DNA of 39,691 nucleotides, from the NCBI GenBank assembly GCA_905193765.1, contig CAJJPZ010000006.1, positions 1 to 39,691 of the forward strand, given 5' to 3'. Origin of the DNA: an uncultured Eubacterium sp. Lineage in GTDB: Bacteria; Bacillota; Clostridia; Peptostreptococcales; Anaerovoracaceae. The notes beneath the pieces are model-generated. The model searched no databases, was not told the origin of the DNA, and worked only from the letters and a program-made list of their open reading frames with translations. How positions within the stretch are numbered: the stretch's first letter is position 1; each line of letters opens with the position of its first letter. This document shows positions 16,929 to 25,312 of the stretch, piece by piece. The position numbers and the translations under genes were made by a program.

Positions 16929-18296
16929 TTATTTTGCTTTTGCAGCAGCTGCAGCTTTAACTGTATCCACCAGTTCTTCACGGCTCGGGATTATGGATAT
17001 GAATTTCTGTTCTCCGTCTATGCACATAGTCGGCAGGTTTGCGATACCCATTTTCTTCGTTCTTGCGATGTCTTCCTTGATGAAGTACTTGTATACTCTG
17101 TACTCTGCAATATCCCTGATGTAGTCGAAATTATCTTCAACGGACGCCAGCATGTATGTACATGCAGCACACTGATCAGGATCCAGCAGGAACAGTTCAA
17201 CGATGACTTTATCTTCATTAGCGTAATCAGGGATATCCACATCGATGTCATCGAAGGAGCTCTGATAGCTCTCTACCAGCTTCCTTGAGCTGTCAGGATG
17301 TTTTACTGCCTGCGCGCATGCTATCGTGTTTTCTCTCGGAGTTGCATACGGCATGTCGCATCCCGGACTTACGATGAAGTTCGTCTTGTCCTCGATGCTG
17401 TCGATGAGGTCTATGACGCACTTGATATTGTCTTCCTGTGTTCCGTGGAGCATCGTAGTTGTGAGAGGGATATTTCCTCCGATAGTGATATTGTATCTGT
17501 CTGAGATCTCCTTGGCATTAGGAAGGTTTACATTCTCGTCCACCGATATGCCGTCAGGTCCCATCTTGCACATAACTTCTATCTGGTTAGTTGCATTACC
17601 GCATACGAAGAAGCATGAGAATACGCCTCTGCTCCTGATGTAGTCGAACACTCCGATGAAAGTCTCCGAAAGGAGTTTTTCTATCATCTTAGGCGATACC
17701 TGGCTGATCAGCGGGTCTACTACAGCGATAACGTCCATACCTGCATCTATGTACATCTCGCACATCTTCACTGAAACCTGTCCGCAGTATGCCATGAGGT
17801 CTTTGACATAATCCTTGTCTTTCATCATATCCATGAAGATGTCGCTTCCTCTGAGATGTGACGCCAGTGTGAACGGTCCGCAGATAAGTCCGTAAAGTGC
17901 AGTGTCGTCACCGATGGACGCCTTTGTCCTCTTCATCGCATCCAGGATCACAGGCAGTCTGCCTGATTCCGGTGTAGGTATCTTGCACTGGCAAGGTATA
18001 GTCTTTTCAGCTGCCAGCGGATGGCTCTTTACTGATGGCGGATTATCTTTTGCCCACAGCAGATCGCATCCCAGTATCTCAGCTTCCACCTGAAGGTCAA
18101 ATATCACCGGCAGTCCGTCCGGCATGTAAAGTTTCTTTACTTCTTCCAGTGATGCTACGATGTTGTCAGCATTCGTGAGCATTTCTTCTGCAGTGTATCC
18201 CTTGAGCTGTCCTGCATGTACGCCTGCAAACGGCATCCATGGGATCTCGTCCATTTTCTCATGTCTGAGTGCTTTGAATATAAGTTCTTTTCCCAT
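16929..18296 (-). CDS. UroD-type (MtaA/MtbA/CmuA-like) methyltransferase fused to a thioredoxin-like domain
   Basis: 455 residues. Residues 1-355 have the uroporphyrinogen-decarboxylase fold used by corrinoid:CoM or corrinoid:THF methyltransferases. In those enzymes zinc is held by HxC and a later Cys. Here the first site reads FFVCGN, with Phe where His is expected, while the second, SPGCDMPYATPREN, is intact, so metal binding may differ. Residues 364-455 form a thioredoxin-like domain with CAAC at 376-379 and a later cis-Pro-like LPTMCIDG. AGGAG precedes the ATG. It leads a unit with cobW. A role in methyl transfer from a corrinoid protein is inferred from family and neighbours; heme synthesis is unlikely because no other heme genes are near. 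Confidence 0.85.
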   Translation of the reverse strand: MGKELIFKALRHEKMDEIPWMPFAGVHAGQLKGYTAEEMLTNADNIVASLEEVKKLYMPDGLPVIFDLQVEAEILGCDLLWAKDNPPSVKSHPLAAEKTIPCQCKIPTPESGRLPVILDAMKRTKASIGDDTALYGLICGPFTLASHLRGSDIFMDMMKDKDYVKDLMAYCGQVSVKMCEMYIDAGMDVIAVVDPLISQVSPKMIEKLLSETFIGVFDYIRSRGVFSCFFVCGNATNQIEVMCKMGPDGISVDENVNLPNAKEISDRYNITIGGNIPLTTTMLHGTQEDNIKCVIDLIDSIEDKTNFIVSPGCDMPYATPRENTIACAQAVKHPDSSRKLVESYQSSFDDIDVDIPDYANEDKVIVELFLLDPDQCAACTYMLASVEDNFDYIRDIAEYRVYKYFIKEDIARTKKMGIANLPTMCIDGEQKFISIIPSREELVDTVKAAAAAKAK

Positions 18297-18406
18297 TCTT
18301 TTTTCTCCTGTTCTTCTAAAATCAGGTTATAACGTTTATTACTCTTAAATAAACTAATGAGCAAAAACCATGCCATTGCCACAAATATCTTCCACATGCA
18401 GGGTTT

Positions 18407-18443
18407 CCGCTGTGTATCCGGTCTCAGACACTGGAATCAGCGG
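18407..18443 (-). promoter_or_regulatory. Structured element in the methyltransferase leader
   Basis: CCGCTG pairs with CAGCGG, enclosing a second hairpin (GTGTCTG-AGAC-CGGATAC). A preceding stretch reads GCCACCTGTTACGGGCAG. The GAGACC core and the GCCAC stretch recall parts of a cobalamin riboswitch, but the full consensus is not present, so this is only a candidate. The rest of the gap 18297-18552 holds the palindromes at 18502-18538 and nothing else I recognise. Confidence 0.3.
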
Positions 18444-18501
18444 CATTTCATCTGCCCGTAACAGGTGGCTTTACAGAACTCGCATCACATGCAATAAAAA
18501 C

Positions 18502-18538
18502 GATGAAAAAATTCATTATACGCAATGATTTTTTCATC
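18502..18538. promoter_or_regulatory. Tandem A/T palindromes flanking a TATAAT upstream of the methyltransferase
   Basis: Two related palindromic sites, GATGAAAAAATTCATT (18502) and AATGATTTTTTCATC (to 18538), are about 22 bp apart and frame a perfect minus-strand TATAAT (18520-18515). The same GATGAAAAAATTCAT core occurs twice at 28023-28060 upstream of the pyl operon. As an operator it would control the methyltransferase from a start about 210 nt upstream of its ATG. As RNA the whole is a long A/U stem directly after the ABC ATPase stop and could act as a weak terminator. Confidence 0.5.
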
Positions 18539-18552
18539 GTTTTATGTTGTTC

Positions 18553-19179
18553 TCATATACTTATTATCCGGTCCGCACGCTTCGCAAGTTCACTGTCGTG
18601 AGTGACCACCATCAGCGCCCTGCCCTGATCAGCCAGGCTGAACAGCCGGTCTCCCACAAGCTCCACGTTCTCAGCATCAAGATCGTTGGTGGGTTCGTCT
18701 GCAAAGATTATATCGGGCTCCAGCAGCAGCGCCCTTGCCAGCGTCACCCGCCTTTTCTGACCGATGCTCAGCTGGTGCGGGTAGTATCCGATCCTGTGGG
18801 ACAGTCCCAGATCATCCAGGAGTTTCCGTGCTTCATCCTCCATGCCTCGTTTACCGGCGATCAGCGCGGGGATCAGCACATTGTCAAAGACTGTCACCGA
18901 TCCTATAAGCTGTGTATGCTGGAAAATGAATCCGAAATTACTGTTTCTTATCTTCGATCGTCCCCGGTCATCCAGCGCCAGCAGATCGGTGCCGTCAAGA
19001 CATACGCTTCCGCTGTCAGGCTCCAGCAGCAGTCCCATCACAGATATGAGTGTGGATTTACCGCTGCCTGATTCACCCGTTATCGCCACCGATTCCCCTG
19101 ACCGGATCTCAAGATCCGTGCTGTCGAGTATGATCTCTTCTCCGTAGGATTTACACAGAGCTTCTCCCTTCAGTATCAT
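18553..19179 (-). CDS. ABC transporter ATP-binding protein, LolD/MacB type
   Basis: 208 residues. Walker A is GESGSGKST (near 35-43), the signature is LSIGQKRR, and Walker B is DIIFADEP followed by the D-loop NDLDAENVE and switch His in VVTHD. The short form and the pairing with an FtsX-like permease 13 bp upstream place it in the MacB/LolD/FtsE group, which power mechanotransmission or export rather than classical uptake. AGGAGG lies before the ATG. It is the last gene of the radical-SAM operon. The substrate is unknown. Confidence 0.93.
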   Translation of the reverse strand: MILKGEALCKSYGEEIILDSTDLEIRSGESVAITGESGSGKSTLISVMGLLLEPDSGSVCLDGTDLLALDDRGRSKIRNSNFGFIFQHTQLIGSVTVFDNVLIPALIAGKRGMEDEARKLLDDLGLSHRIGYYPHQLSIGQKRRVTLARALLLEPDIIFADEPTNDLDAENVELVGDRLFSLADQGRALMVVTHDSELAKRADRIISI

Positions 19180-19192
19180 GTCTTCCTCCTGA

Positions 19193-20392
19193 TCAGTCTA
19201 TATCTGTCTTCTGCATCGCAGCTGACGGATCTATCCGTCCGGCCTGATGCAAAGGCAGCGCTACAGCTATACAGCCTGTGATCACAGCTGCTGCTATCAC
19301 AGACGCCCCACCGGAACATATGACTGCAGCCCCCGGCTCTATGAAAGGGAAGCCGGACTGCTCCACAAACATCGAAACCAGTGTGCGATACATACCGTAT
19401 CCGGCAGCTGTGCCTGCAACAGCTCCCGTACCTGTCAGCAGTACGGCTTCTCCCAGTATGAGTTTCCTGAGATAATTTTCCGATGCGCCCAGCGCTCTGT
19501 AAAGTCCCAGCTCGGCTTTCCTGTCCCACGCCATGGAACAGAACCTTGCAAACAGCTGGAATACTGATGAGAAACACAGCAGCAGCGCCGCTCCCAGCAT
19601 GAGTAAAAAAACGGTCTTAGCCTGTTTCTGTATTTTTTCAAGTATCCCGCTGGACTTTATGCATTTATAGTCGCCTCTCATCTCTATGAGATTCGCCACG
19701 GCGTTCCTTCGCTCAGGCGTGGTCTTTATCATAACGGCAGACACCAGTTCATCCGGCTCTCCATATTTCTCCCAGTAATGACCGTACCCTTCTGCTTCTT
19801 CAGAAAACTGCCGTGCTTTGTCTATGTGGACGAGTATCGATGAATCCAGGCTGGTGCCCGTAGGCTCCATAACCGCTGCAACTTTCACCTTGTGTCCCAG
19901 CAGCACGCCTTCTCCCGATTCGAAGCCGCCTGCATTGCATCCTGTCACTATATCGTTTTCTCCCATATCACTGATATTGCTGTCCACCCATGGCTTTATT
20001 ATCCAGTCGGTTTCAGGATCATAGCCTATGATCCTCTGCTCGTTTCCCGTCGAGCAGCATGCCGACGAAAGCGTCTGCGTATAGAACTGTGTCGTTATCC
20101 CTGTTATGCCTTTGATATCGGATATCTTCCCTACTGCGTCCCTGTCCATGTATATCGTTGCCGGTGCACCTGTGAACAGCAGATCTGTTTCATCCAGCAG
20201 CTCTTCTGCTTCCCCGGGAACCACCACGATGTCGGCTCCCATTCGCTGTTCACTTGTATCGATACCGTCCGATACCCCATTGTACAGCAGGAACATGGCA
20301 AACAGCACAGCTGTACTTATCAGCACAGATATCAGTATCGAAACAGACTGTATCCGTCTCTTCCCTATATTGTTCAGAATAAGTTTCAGCAT
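19193..20392 (-). CDS. FtsX/MacB-like ABC transporter permease
   Basis: 399 residues. One N-terminal span (about 17-40), a long extracytoplasmic domain (about 45-255) and three C-terminal spans (about 265-290, 315-340, 355-380) give the FtsX topology. The conserved RALGASENYLRKLILGEA segment lies between the later spans. GGGAGG precedes the ATG. It is encoded with the ATPase at 18553-19179 and directly downstream of a four-span DUF4418-like protein. The partner pattern suggests a complex of these three; the cargo is not known. Confidence 0.92.
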   Translation of the reverse strand: MLKLILNNIGKRRIQSVSILISVLISTAVLFAMFLLYNGVSDGIDTSEQRMGADIVVVPGEAEELLDETDLLFTGAPATIYMDRDAVGKISDIKGITGITTQFYTQTLSSACCSTGNEQRIIGYDPETDWIIKPWVDSNISDMGENDIVTGCNAGGFESGEGVLLGHKVKVAAVMEPTGTSLDSSILVHIDKARQFSEEAEGYGHYWEKYGEPDELVSAVMIKTTPERRNAVANLIEMRGDYKCIKSSGILEKIQKQAKTVFLLMLGAALLLCFSSVFQLFARFCSMAWDRKAELGLYRALGASENYLRKLILGEAVLLTGTGAVAGTAAGYGMYRTLVSMFVEQSGFPFIEPGAAVICSGGASVIAAAVITGCIAVALPLHQAGRIDPSAAMQKTDID

Positions 20393-20418
20393 CTGTTCCT
20401 CCCTGCAGTTTTTTACTG

Positions 20419-20883
20419 TCAGAATCTCCGTTTCGGTCTCTCATCTGCATCATCCGCGTCTGCTCCGCTGTTCCTGCATACTACAGCCTGTACAGCTGCG
20501 ATTATGATCAGCAACACGGATGCAGCTTTCATCACGCCTGCTGCCATCCTGCAGTGCATGCCTGCTGTCGGGCATATACCTATGCCCAGATCGGACATAG
20601 TGAACAGCATGAACAGCGATATCAGTATCACCGCCACCGCGCATGCAGCTGATGCTTTGTGATCCCGGAGGATGATCGCTGTAACAGACATCAATGCCGG
20701 TATGAGCATCGCATATGTCACCATCTTTACAGTCCAGTAACATTTCATAGGTACCTGATCGCCGGCAGCAGTTTCTATGCTGCCGGTACAGGCTCCTGTT
20801 GCCAGATTTATCACAAAGGATATCAGAGATATCAGTATCACAACGGCACATAATATGTACCAGGCTTTTTTCCTGTTGTCCAT
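20419..20883 (-). CDS. DUF4418-like four-span membrane protein
   Basis: 154 residues from the ATG at 20883, preferred because AAGGA lies ten bases upstream; an ATG at 20901 would overlap the lipoprotein gene by 14 nt. Four hydrophobic spans are visible at roughly 8-30, 50-72, 78-95 and 112-132. Conserved-looking cysteine motifs sit in the two loops: TGACTGSI, MKCYWT and GICPTAGMHCRM. This pattern fits the DUF4418 family as I know it. The family has no established function that I can state. Its place between a binding protein and an FtsX permease suggests a transport-related role, possibly involving its cysteines. Confidence 0.75.
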   Translation of the reverse strand: MDNRKKAWYILCAVVILISLISFVINLATGACTGSIETAAGDQVPMKCYWTVKMVTYAMLIPALMSVTAIILRDHKASAACAVAVILISLFMLFTMSDLGIGICPTAGMHCRMAAGVMKAASVLLIIIAAVQAVVCRNSGADADDADERPKRRF

Positions 20884-20887
20884 TTCA

Positions 20888-21883
20888 TCAGTTTCCTTCA
20901 TAAACTACCATCTTATCTACCATTTTGTCTATCCAGTCATCCAGATCGTCTTCAGCGACTTCTTCGTCCAGTGCTCCTGCACGGTATACCTGATGCCATA
21001 TTTCCTTTGCACTGCTGTAGAGGAGATCTTTGTCGCCGGCTATCCATGTATAGTCCTTGATGAGCTTGGCGTTTACTGCAGCGTCTCCTGCTATGTATTC
21101 CTTATCCATGATCAGCTCTGCGGCTTCTTCAGGATTTTCTTCAAGATAGTCGCATGCTTTCTTGAAAGCCTTTGACAGTCTTCCTGCAAGCTCAGGATTT
21201 TCTTCCATATTCTTCGTGTTGAGGCCTATGAAGCAGCAGAGCACTTCGTTCAGACCCTTGTCGAATGTGTTTGAGAAGAACTTGACATGTCCATCATTGG
21301 CAGCTACTTCTGCAAACGGGTCGTACGCAACGAATGCATCTATCTCGCCCTTCTCAAGAGCCAGCTGCTTCTCAGCGTTCGGATAGTTCACCCATTCCAC
21401 TTTTTTCGGATCCTTGCCCAGCTTGACCATTTCCGATGATACCAGTATCTGTGTTATCTCGCCCTGATTGTTTATAGCCACTTTCTTTCCTTCCAGATCG
21501 GCTACTGACTTTATACCGCTCTCCTTGCTTGCGGCTCCCTGTATGCATCCTGTGTGGAGCGAATCTATGATCTTGACTTCAGCTCCGTTCTTTATCGGCA
21601 TGAACTGGTCAGGCGTAAGCTCATAACAGTCCAGCTCGCCCTTTGACATCAGTGATGCTGTGTCAGATGTTATCACGAACAGTTCGGGGTCTATACCGCA
21701 CTCTTCAAAATAGCCTTTTTCCTTGGCTATATAGATAGGTGCTTCACAGGTGCCTCCCCAGTATCCTATCCTGCACGGTATCTTGTCATCTGCAACTTCG
21801 TTGCTGTCTCCACCGCCGCATGACGCCAGCAACGATACTGCCATCACCATAACCAGTATCAGTCCAAAAATCTTCTTTTTCAC
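20888..21883 (-). CDS. Substrate-binding lipoprotein, NMT1/SsuA-like
   Basis: 331 residues. The start is one of two adjacent GTG codons; GTG 21883 is chosen because AGGAGG lies seven bases before it and it gives a clean MKKKIFG signal. The lipobox LLASC puts the lipidated cysteine at residue 22, so the protein is anchored on the outer membrane face of the cell. The fold motifs (IGYWGGTCEAPIYIAKEKGYF, VINNQG-like loop, DAFVAYDPFAEVAA) fit periplasmic-binding proteins for sulfonates, nitrate, thiamine precursor or similar small ligands. It follows its own ATPase and permease. The ligand cannot be told from sequence; the GGTCEAP loop is cysteine-containing where many relatives have none. Confidence 0.88.
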   Translation of the reverse strand: MKKKIFGLILVMVMAVSLLASCGGGDSNEVADDKIPCRIGYWGGTCEAPIYIAKEKGYFEECGIDPELFVITSDTASLMSKGELDCYELTPDQFMPIKNGAEVKIIDSLHTGCIQGAASKESGIKSVADLEGKKVAINNQGEITQILVSSEMVKLGKDPKKVEWVNYPNAEKQLALEKGEIDAFVAYDPFAEVAANDGHVKFFSNTFDKGLNEVLCCFIGLNTKNMEENPELAGRLSKAFKKACDYLEENPEEAAELIMDKEYIAGDAAVNAKLIKDYTWIAGDKDLLYSSAKEIWHQVYRAGALDEEVAEDDLDDWIDKMVDKMVVYEGN

Positions 21884-21954
21884 CACTTCTCCTCCTGATT
21901 CTTATTCAGTTTTATATTTTACAACACACATATTATATTATGCCGTTCATTTCA

Positions 21955-22698
21955 TCACGGTCGTCCCAGTATCTCAAGTATTTCCCTGCGCCTGCATACG
22001 AACTCTTCCGACACTCTGTCTCTGGGGTGCGGGAGTCCTATACTGACTTCGCCTTTTATCCGCCCCGGTCTTTCTGACATTACCAGAGCTCTGTCACTGA
22101 GATAAACAGCCTCTTCTATATCATGGGTCACGAGTATTATCACAGGGTGTTTCCGCTGCCATATCCTGAGGATCTCATCCTGTATGGACGCCTTGGTGAA
22201 CGCATCCAGCGCGCTGAGGGGTTCATCCAGAAGTATCATTCCCGGCTCCTGTATGAATGTCCTCACAAGGGATGTCCTGCTTGCCATTCCTCCCGACAGC
22301 TGATATGGATACGCATCTTCAAAGCCTGTCAGCCCCGCAAGATCGATGTATTCCTGTATGCGGTGCTTCTCACTGCCGTATACTTTTCTCGCTTTCAGTC
22401 CGAAGCCGACATTTTCTCTGACAGTCAGCCACGGAAAAAGGTTCGGTTCCTGAAAAACGAATCCTCTGTCCGGATCAGGTCCGGTGATCTCACTGCCATC
22501 GTATATCAGCCGTCCAGACTGAGGGCGATCAAGCCCTGATACGAGTCTCAGAAAAGTCGATTTGCCGCAGCCCGACGGACCTACGACAGCGACGATTTCG
22601 CCGTCTTCTATCTCTGCATCGAATCCGTCAAGGACTACCACATCTTCCCTGCTGTTATGATATATCCTTGTTATGTTTTCAGCTGTAAGCTTTTTCAT
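21955..22698 (-). CDS. ABC importer ATP-binding protein, SsuB/TauB-like
   Basis: 247 residues from the ATG at 22698, which lies two bases after the permease stop with AGGTGG upstream. Walker A is GPSGCGKST, the Q-loop is VFQEPNLFPWLTV, Walker B is GMILLDEP and the switch is LVTHDIEEA. The signature reads LSGGMASR, where the usual form is LSGGMRQR, a notable variation in the region that contacts ATP across the dimer. The gene belongs to the importer with the permease upstream and the lipoprotein downstream. Confidence 0.92.
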   Translation of the reverse strand: MKKLTAENITRIYHNSREDVVVLDGFDAEIEDGEIVAVVGPSGCGKSTFLRLVSGLDRPQSGRLIYDGSEITGPDPDRGFVFQEPNLFPWLTVRENVGFGLKARKVYGSEKHRIQEYIDLAGLTGFEDAYPYQLSGGMASRTSLVRTFIQEPGMILLDEPLSALDAFTKASIQDEILRIWQRKHPVIILVTHDIEEAVYLSDRALVMSERPGRIKGEVSIGLPHPRDRVSEEFVCRRREILEILGRP

Positions 22699-22700
22699 AT

Positions 22701-23684
22701 CTACCACCTGACTGTGCCTTTCTGCCACTTCAGCATTCTGTCTCTGACCCTGAACAGCAGGCTCATCAGCAGTGTGAATATCACTATGAATATGAGTACT
22801 GTGAAAAACAGTCTGCCATATTCAGCCCATGACTGTGACCATGATATATACCATCCCAGTCCTGCCTTTACTCCCAGCATCTCCGCAACGACCAGCGCTC
22901 CGAATGACGCTGAGAATCCCATGAACAGTCCTGTGAAAACGGATGGTATCGCAGATGGTATCGCGACGTGGAACAGTATGTATCTCTCGCTGGCACCAAG
23001 TACTCGTGCTGTTTCTATCAGTTTTTTGTCTGTACCCCGTATGGCTGAACTGAAATTGAGTGTCAGCGGGAACCATACGCTGAGGGCTATGAGAAAAACT
23101 CCTGCGACATATCCCGTCGGGAAAAGGACCATGACTATCGGCAGCCATGCCGCAGAAGGCATAGGCCCTATTATCTTCAGCACCGGCGTGAACCAGTAAC
23201 TGCATATCCTGCTCCAACCCATCAGCAGCCCTGATATCAGTCCCGAAAGTACTCCGAAAAACAAACCTGTAAAAAGCAGCTTCATCGATGCAAGGAAGCT
23301 CTCCGTCAGTACGTCGTACTGGGTCACGGCAGTTTCAATGATCTTGTCCGGACTCGGTATGAAGGGAAGTCTCAGTATCCCTGTCTTGAGCGTCATCATA
23401 TCCAGGAGTTCCACAAGTGCAAACAGGGCCGCCAGGAGCCATGACAGCTCAGCCAGCTTTATCCTGATTTTCCTTATGAAACATCCTGCCACAGCCGTTG
23501 CTGCATATACACCCATGCACAGTCTGAGAAATGCTCCGTATACCTCCGGCTCATAACCTTCCGGATATACATCCGGAACTGATACATGTACAATGTACAC
23601 AGCTGTGAGAGTAATGATCGGTACTGCCAGTTTCAGTACCATAATGGGAGTAAATTTCTCTTTCATATATTTATTCAGCTGCAT
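22701..23684 (-). CDS. ABC importer permease, SsuC/TauC-like
   Basis: 327 residues. Several hydrophobic spans are seen, three in the N-terminal 100 residues, which is more than the usual SsuC/TauC of about 260. The BPD-type EAA-like segment is ETARVLGASERYILFHVAIPSAIPSVFTGLFMG-like, near 220-250. The start overlaps the end of the radical SAM gene by 10 nt, so they are translationally coupled. The gene ends in TAG, two bases before the ATPase ATG. It should form the membrane channel for the lipoprotein at 20888-21883. Confidence 0.9.
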   Translation of the reverse strand: MQLNKYMKEKFTPIMVLKLAVPIITLTAVYIVHVSVPDVYPEGYEPEVYGAFLRLCMGVYAATAVAGCFIRKIRIKLAELSWLLAALFALVELLDMMTLKTGILRLPFIPSPDKIIETAVTQYDVLTESFLASMKLLFTGLFFGVLSGLISGLLMGWSRICSYWFTPVLKIIGPMPSAAWLPIVMVLFPTGYVAGVFLIALSVWFPLTLNFSSAIRGTDKKLIETARVLGASERYILFHVAIPSAIPSVFTGLFMGFSASFGALVVAEMLGVKAGLGWYISWSQSWAEYGRLFFTVLIFIVIFTLLMSLLFRVRDRMLKWQKGTVRW

Positions 23685-24742
23685 TTGCTGTTTTCTGCAG
23701 CTTTCTCCATAACATAATCCAGTGTAAGCGGTATCCTGGATTCATCTCCGCATCTGAGATAGCTGAACCCGCATTCCAGAAGCATCTTTCTGCATGTATC
23801 CATATCGAAGCCTCTACCCTTCGCTGTGTCCTCACTGACATCACGAGGGTTGCCGCCGCTCTCTGCCGTTATGATATTGGCCCCTGACGTATAACCAAGA
23901 GATATCGGTTCGTGTACGCCAAGGTATGCCATCGTAGGTACCATGAATGACGCCAGACCCACTATCGCAACTATCTGAGCCAGCCTGAGTTCTGTTATCT
24001 GGCCGTATTTCGCCAGCGGCGTCCCCGGTACTGCGACTCTGCGCATTGCAGCATGCTGATATATGCCGCGTTCGATGCCTATAAACATGTTTTCCGTAAG
24101 GACTTCCGGCGTATGTTCAGGGCCTATAGGTTCAAGGCATGTGTAAAGTTCCAGTCCTGCTTCGAGAGCATTGTCCATCGTCTTTATCCTGTCCTCTTTG
24201 TTGAGCTTCGTATCCACGCCTTCATTGATCCTGCATACGTGGTACACACCGGTAACGCCCTGACGTTTCAGTTCTCTGAAAGTATCTACGTCGGTATCTC
24301 CTATATTCACCCACAGCTGAGTAGTTTCCGGAGTCACTTCCTTTGCATTTTTTATTGCTTCCAGCAGCACCGGAAGTTCATAATCATGCATTGCCATCAG
24401 ATACAGACCGTAAAGATCTCCTCCTCTGACGAATTCCAGAGTTTTTTTCTGAAGTTCCTCTTTCGTAAGCCTTGCAGGCTCCACAGCTGTGTGGTCGTCT
24501 CCGAAAGTACAGAATTTGCAGCCTCCGGGACATTTGTTCATATCGATTCCTATCTGCCCCAGTATTATAGCCGAGTTGTCACTGTTGCGGCGTATGATAT
24601 CGTCTGCAACTGCACGTATCAACTTCGCCTCCATCGAAGTTTCGCTGAATTCCAGCATGAACTTCACTTCATCCCTCGTAGGAGCCTTGCAGTCGCAGGC
24701 CCTCTCAAGGATCTGTCTCAGTCTGTCACTTTTAATAAGCAT
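23675..24742 (-). CDS. BioB-like radical SAM protein (candidate PylB or other small-molecule enzyme)
   Basis: 355 residues from the ATG at 24742, which has GGAGG upstream. The [4Fe-4S]/SAM motif is C71-P-G-G-C75-K-F-C78, a CX3CX2C. Later motifs (PGTPLAKYG and GYTSGANIITAESGG) fit the BioB/HydE/PylB fold of a full TIM barrel. It lies downstream of pylSc-pylD-pylSn-padR, where pylB is missing from its usual place, so it could be the methylornithine synthase. Against this, known PylB has a motif of the form YCxNxCxFCYY, which differs, and this gene is coupled to an ABC importer, not to pylC. A palindrome (24848-24861) lies in its leader. I call it a radical SAM enzyme and leave the substrate open. 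Confidence 0.85.
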   Translation of the reverse strand: MLIKSDRLRQILERACDCKAPTRDEVKFMLEFSETSMEAKLIRAVADDIIRRNSDNSAIILGQIGIDMNKCPGGCKFCTFGDDHTAVEPARLTKEELQKKTLEFVRGGDLYGLYLMAMHDYELPVLLEAIKNAKEVTPETTQLWVNIGDTDVDTFRELKRQGVTGVYHVCRINEGVDTKLNKEDRIKTMDNALEAGLELYTCLEPIGPEHTPEVLTENMFIGIERGIYQHAAMRRVAVPGTPLAKYGQITELRLAQIVAIVGLASFMVPTMAYLGVHEPISLGYTSGANIITAESGGNPRDVSEDTAKGRGFDMDTCRKMLLECGFSYLRCGDESRIPLTLDYVMEKAAENSKCS

Positions 24743-24847
24743 ATTTATCCTCCATATGATTGTATATCGCATGACCATACTCTCGATCTGTCATGCATAT
24801 ATGATCTGCCTCTCATTCCGGCAGAGATCATCAGGTTGTGCTTGTCT

Positions 24848-24870
24848 CATAGTTGACTATGTCTACTATG
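24848..24870. promoter_or_regulatory. Palindrome CATAGTTGACTATG with a third half-site
   Basis: CATAGT-TG-ACTATG (24848-24861) is a perfect inverted repeat and a further ACTATG follows at 24865-24870. It lies in the 162-bp gap between padR and the radical SAM gene, about 110 nt upstream of its ATG. A dyad of this size next to a PadR gene suggests the regulator's operator. The same gap also holds an imperfect 10-bp hairpin (TCTGCC/GGCAGA core) near 24800-24835. Confidence 0.4.
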
Positions 24871-24904
24871 TCCGTAAAAAAAATATTTTTTTGTTTTTTT
24901 ATCA

Positions 24905-25312
24905 TTACTCTCTCACAGCTATCTGTTCTGTGTATTTAGGTATTTTCACTGTTTTCTCTATATCATCTGCCAGATCGCTGACGGCTGACGCATACTGTTT
25001 GAGCATAGCCATCCAGCTTATCAGACAGCTTCTTCCTCCATCGGTTATTTCAAATACCCTGCGTGGCTTGCCGTTCTCGCTGTCGGTTTCCCAGTCCGAT
25101 ACCAGCAGTCCGGCGCTCTCCATCTTTTTCAGGTATCTGTAAACGCCTGCTTTGTCAGGCTCGCAGCCTCTCAGCATCGGGCTTTCGCCGAGCTTCTGTA
25201 TCAGTGCGAATCCATGGAGACGTTCTCTGTAGAGCACCATGAGGATGGAAGGCTGCAGCATTTTGTCAAGATTTTTACCGCGGCATGCACAGTCCGCTCC
25301 CGAAGTGTTCAT
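24905..25312 (-). CDS. PadR-family transcriptional regulator
   Basis: 135 residues. The winged-helix core (about 18-90) has the PadR pattern LHGFALIQKL, GVYRYLKKMESAGLL, then PRRVFEITDGG; a helical tail (about 100-130) would form the dimer. The N-terminus carries CAC (C8, C10) before GKNLDK, possibly a metal or thiol site. Its ATGA overlaps the pylSn stop, so the two are coupled. A regulator translated from the pyl operon suggests self-control or control of the adjacent radical SAM operon, whose leader holds a palindrome. Confidence 0.85.
   Translation of the reverse strand: MNTSGADCACRGKNLDKMLQPSILMVLYRERLHGFALIQKLGESPMLRGCEPDKAGVYRYLKKMESAGLLVSDWETDSENGKPRRVFEITDGGRSCLISWMAMLKQYASAVSDLADDIEKTVKIPKYTEQIAVRE

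Noticed and set aside
19176..19577. 133-codon minus-strand ORF within the FtsX-like gene
   Set aside because: It is a shadow of the permease in another frame, rich in Arg and Ser without conserved features.
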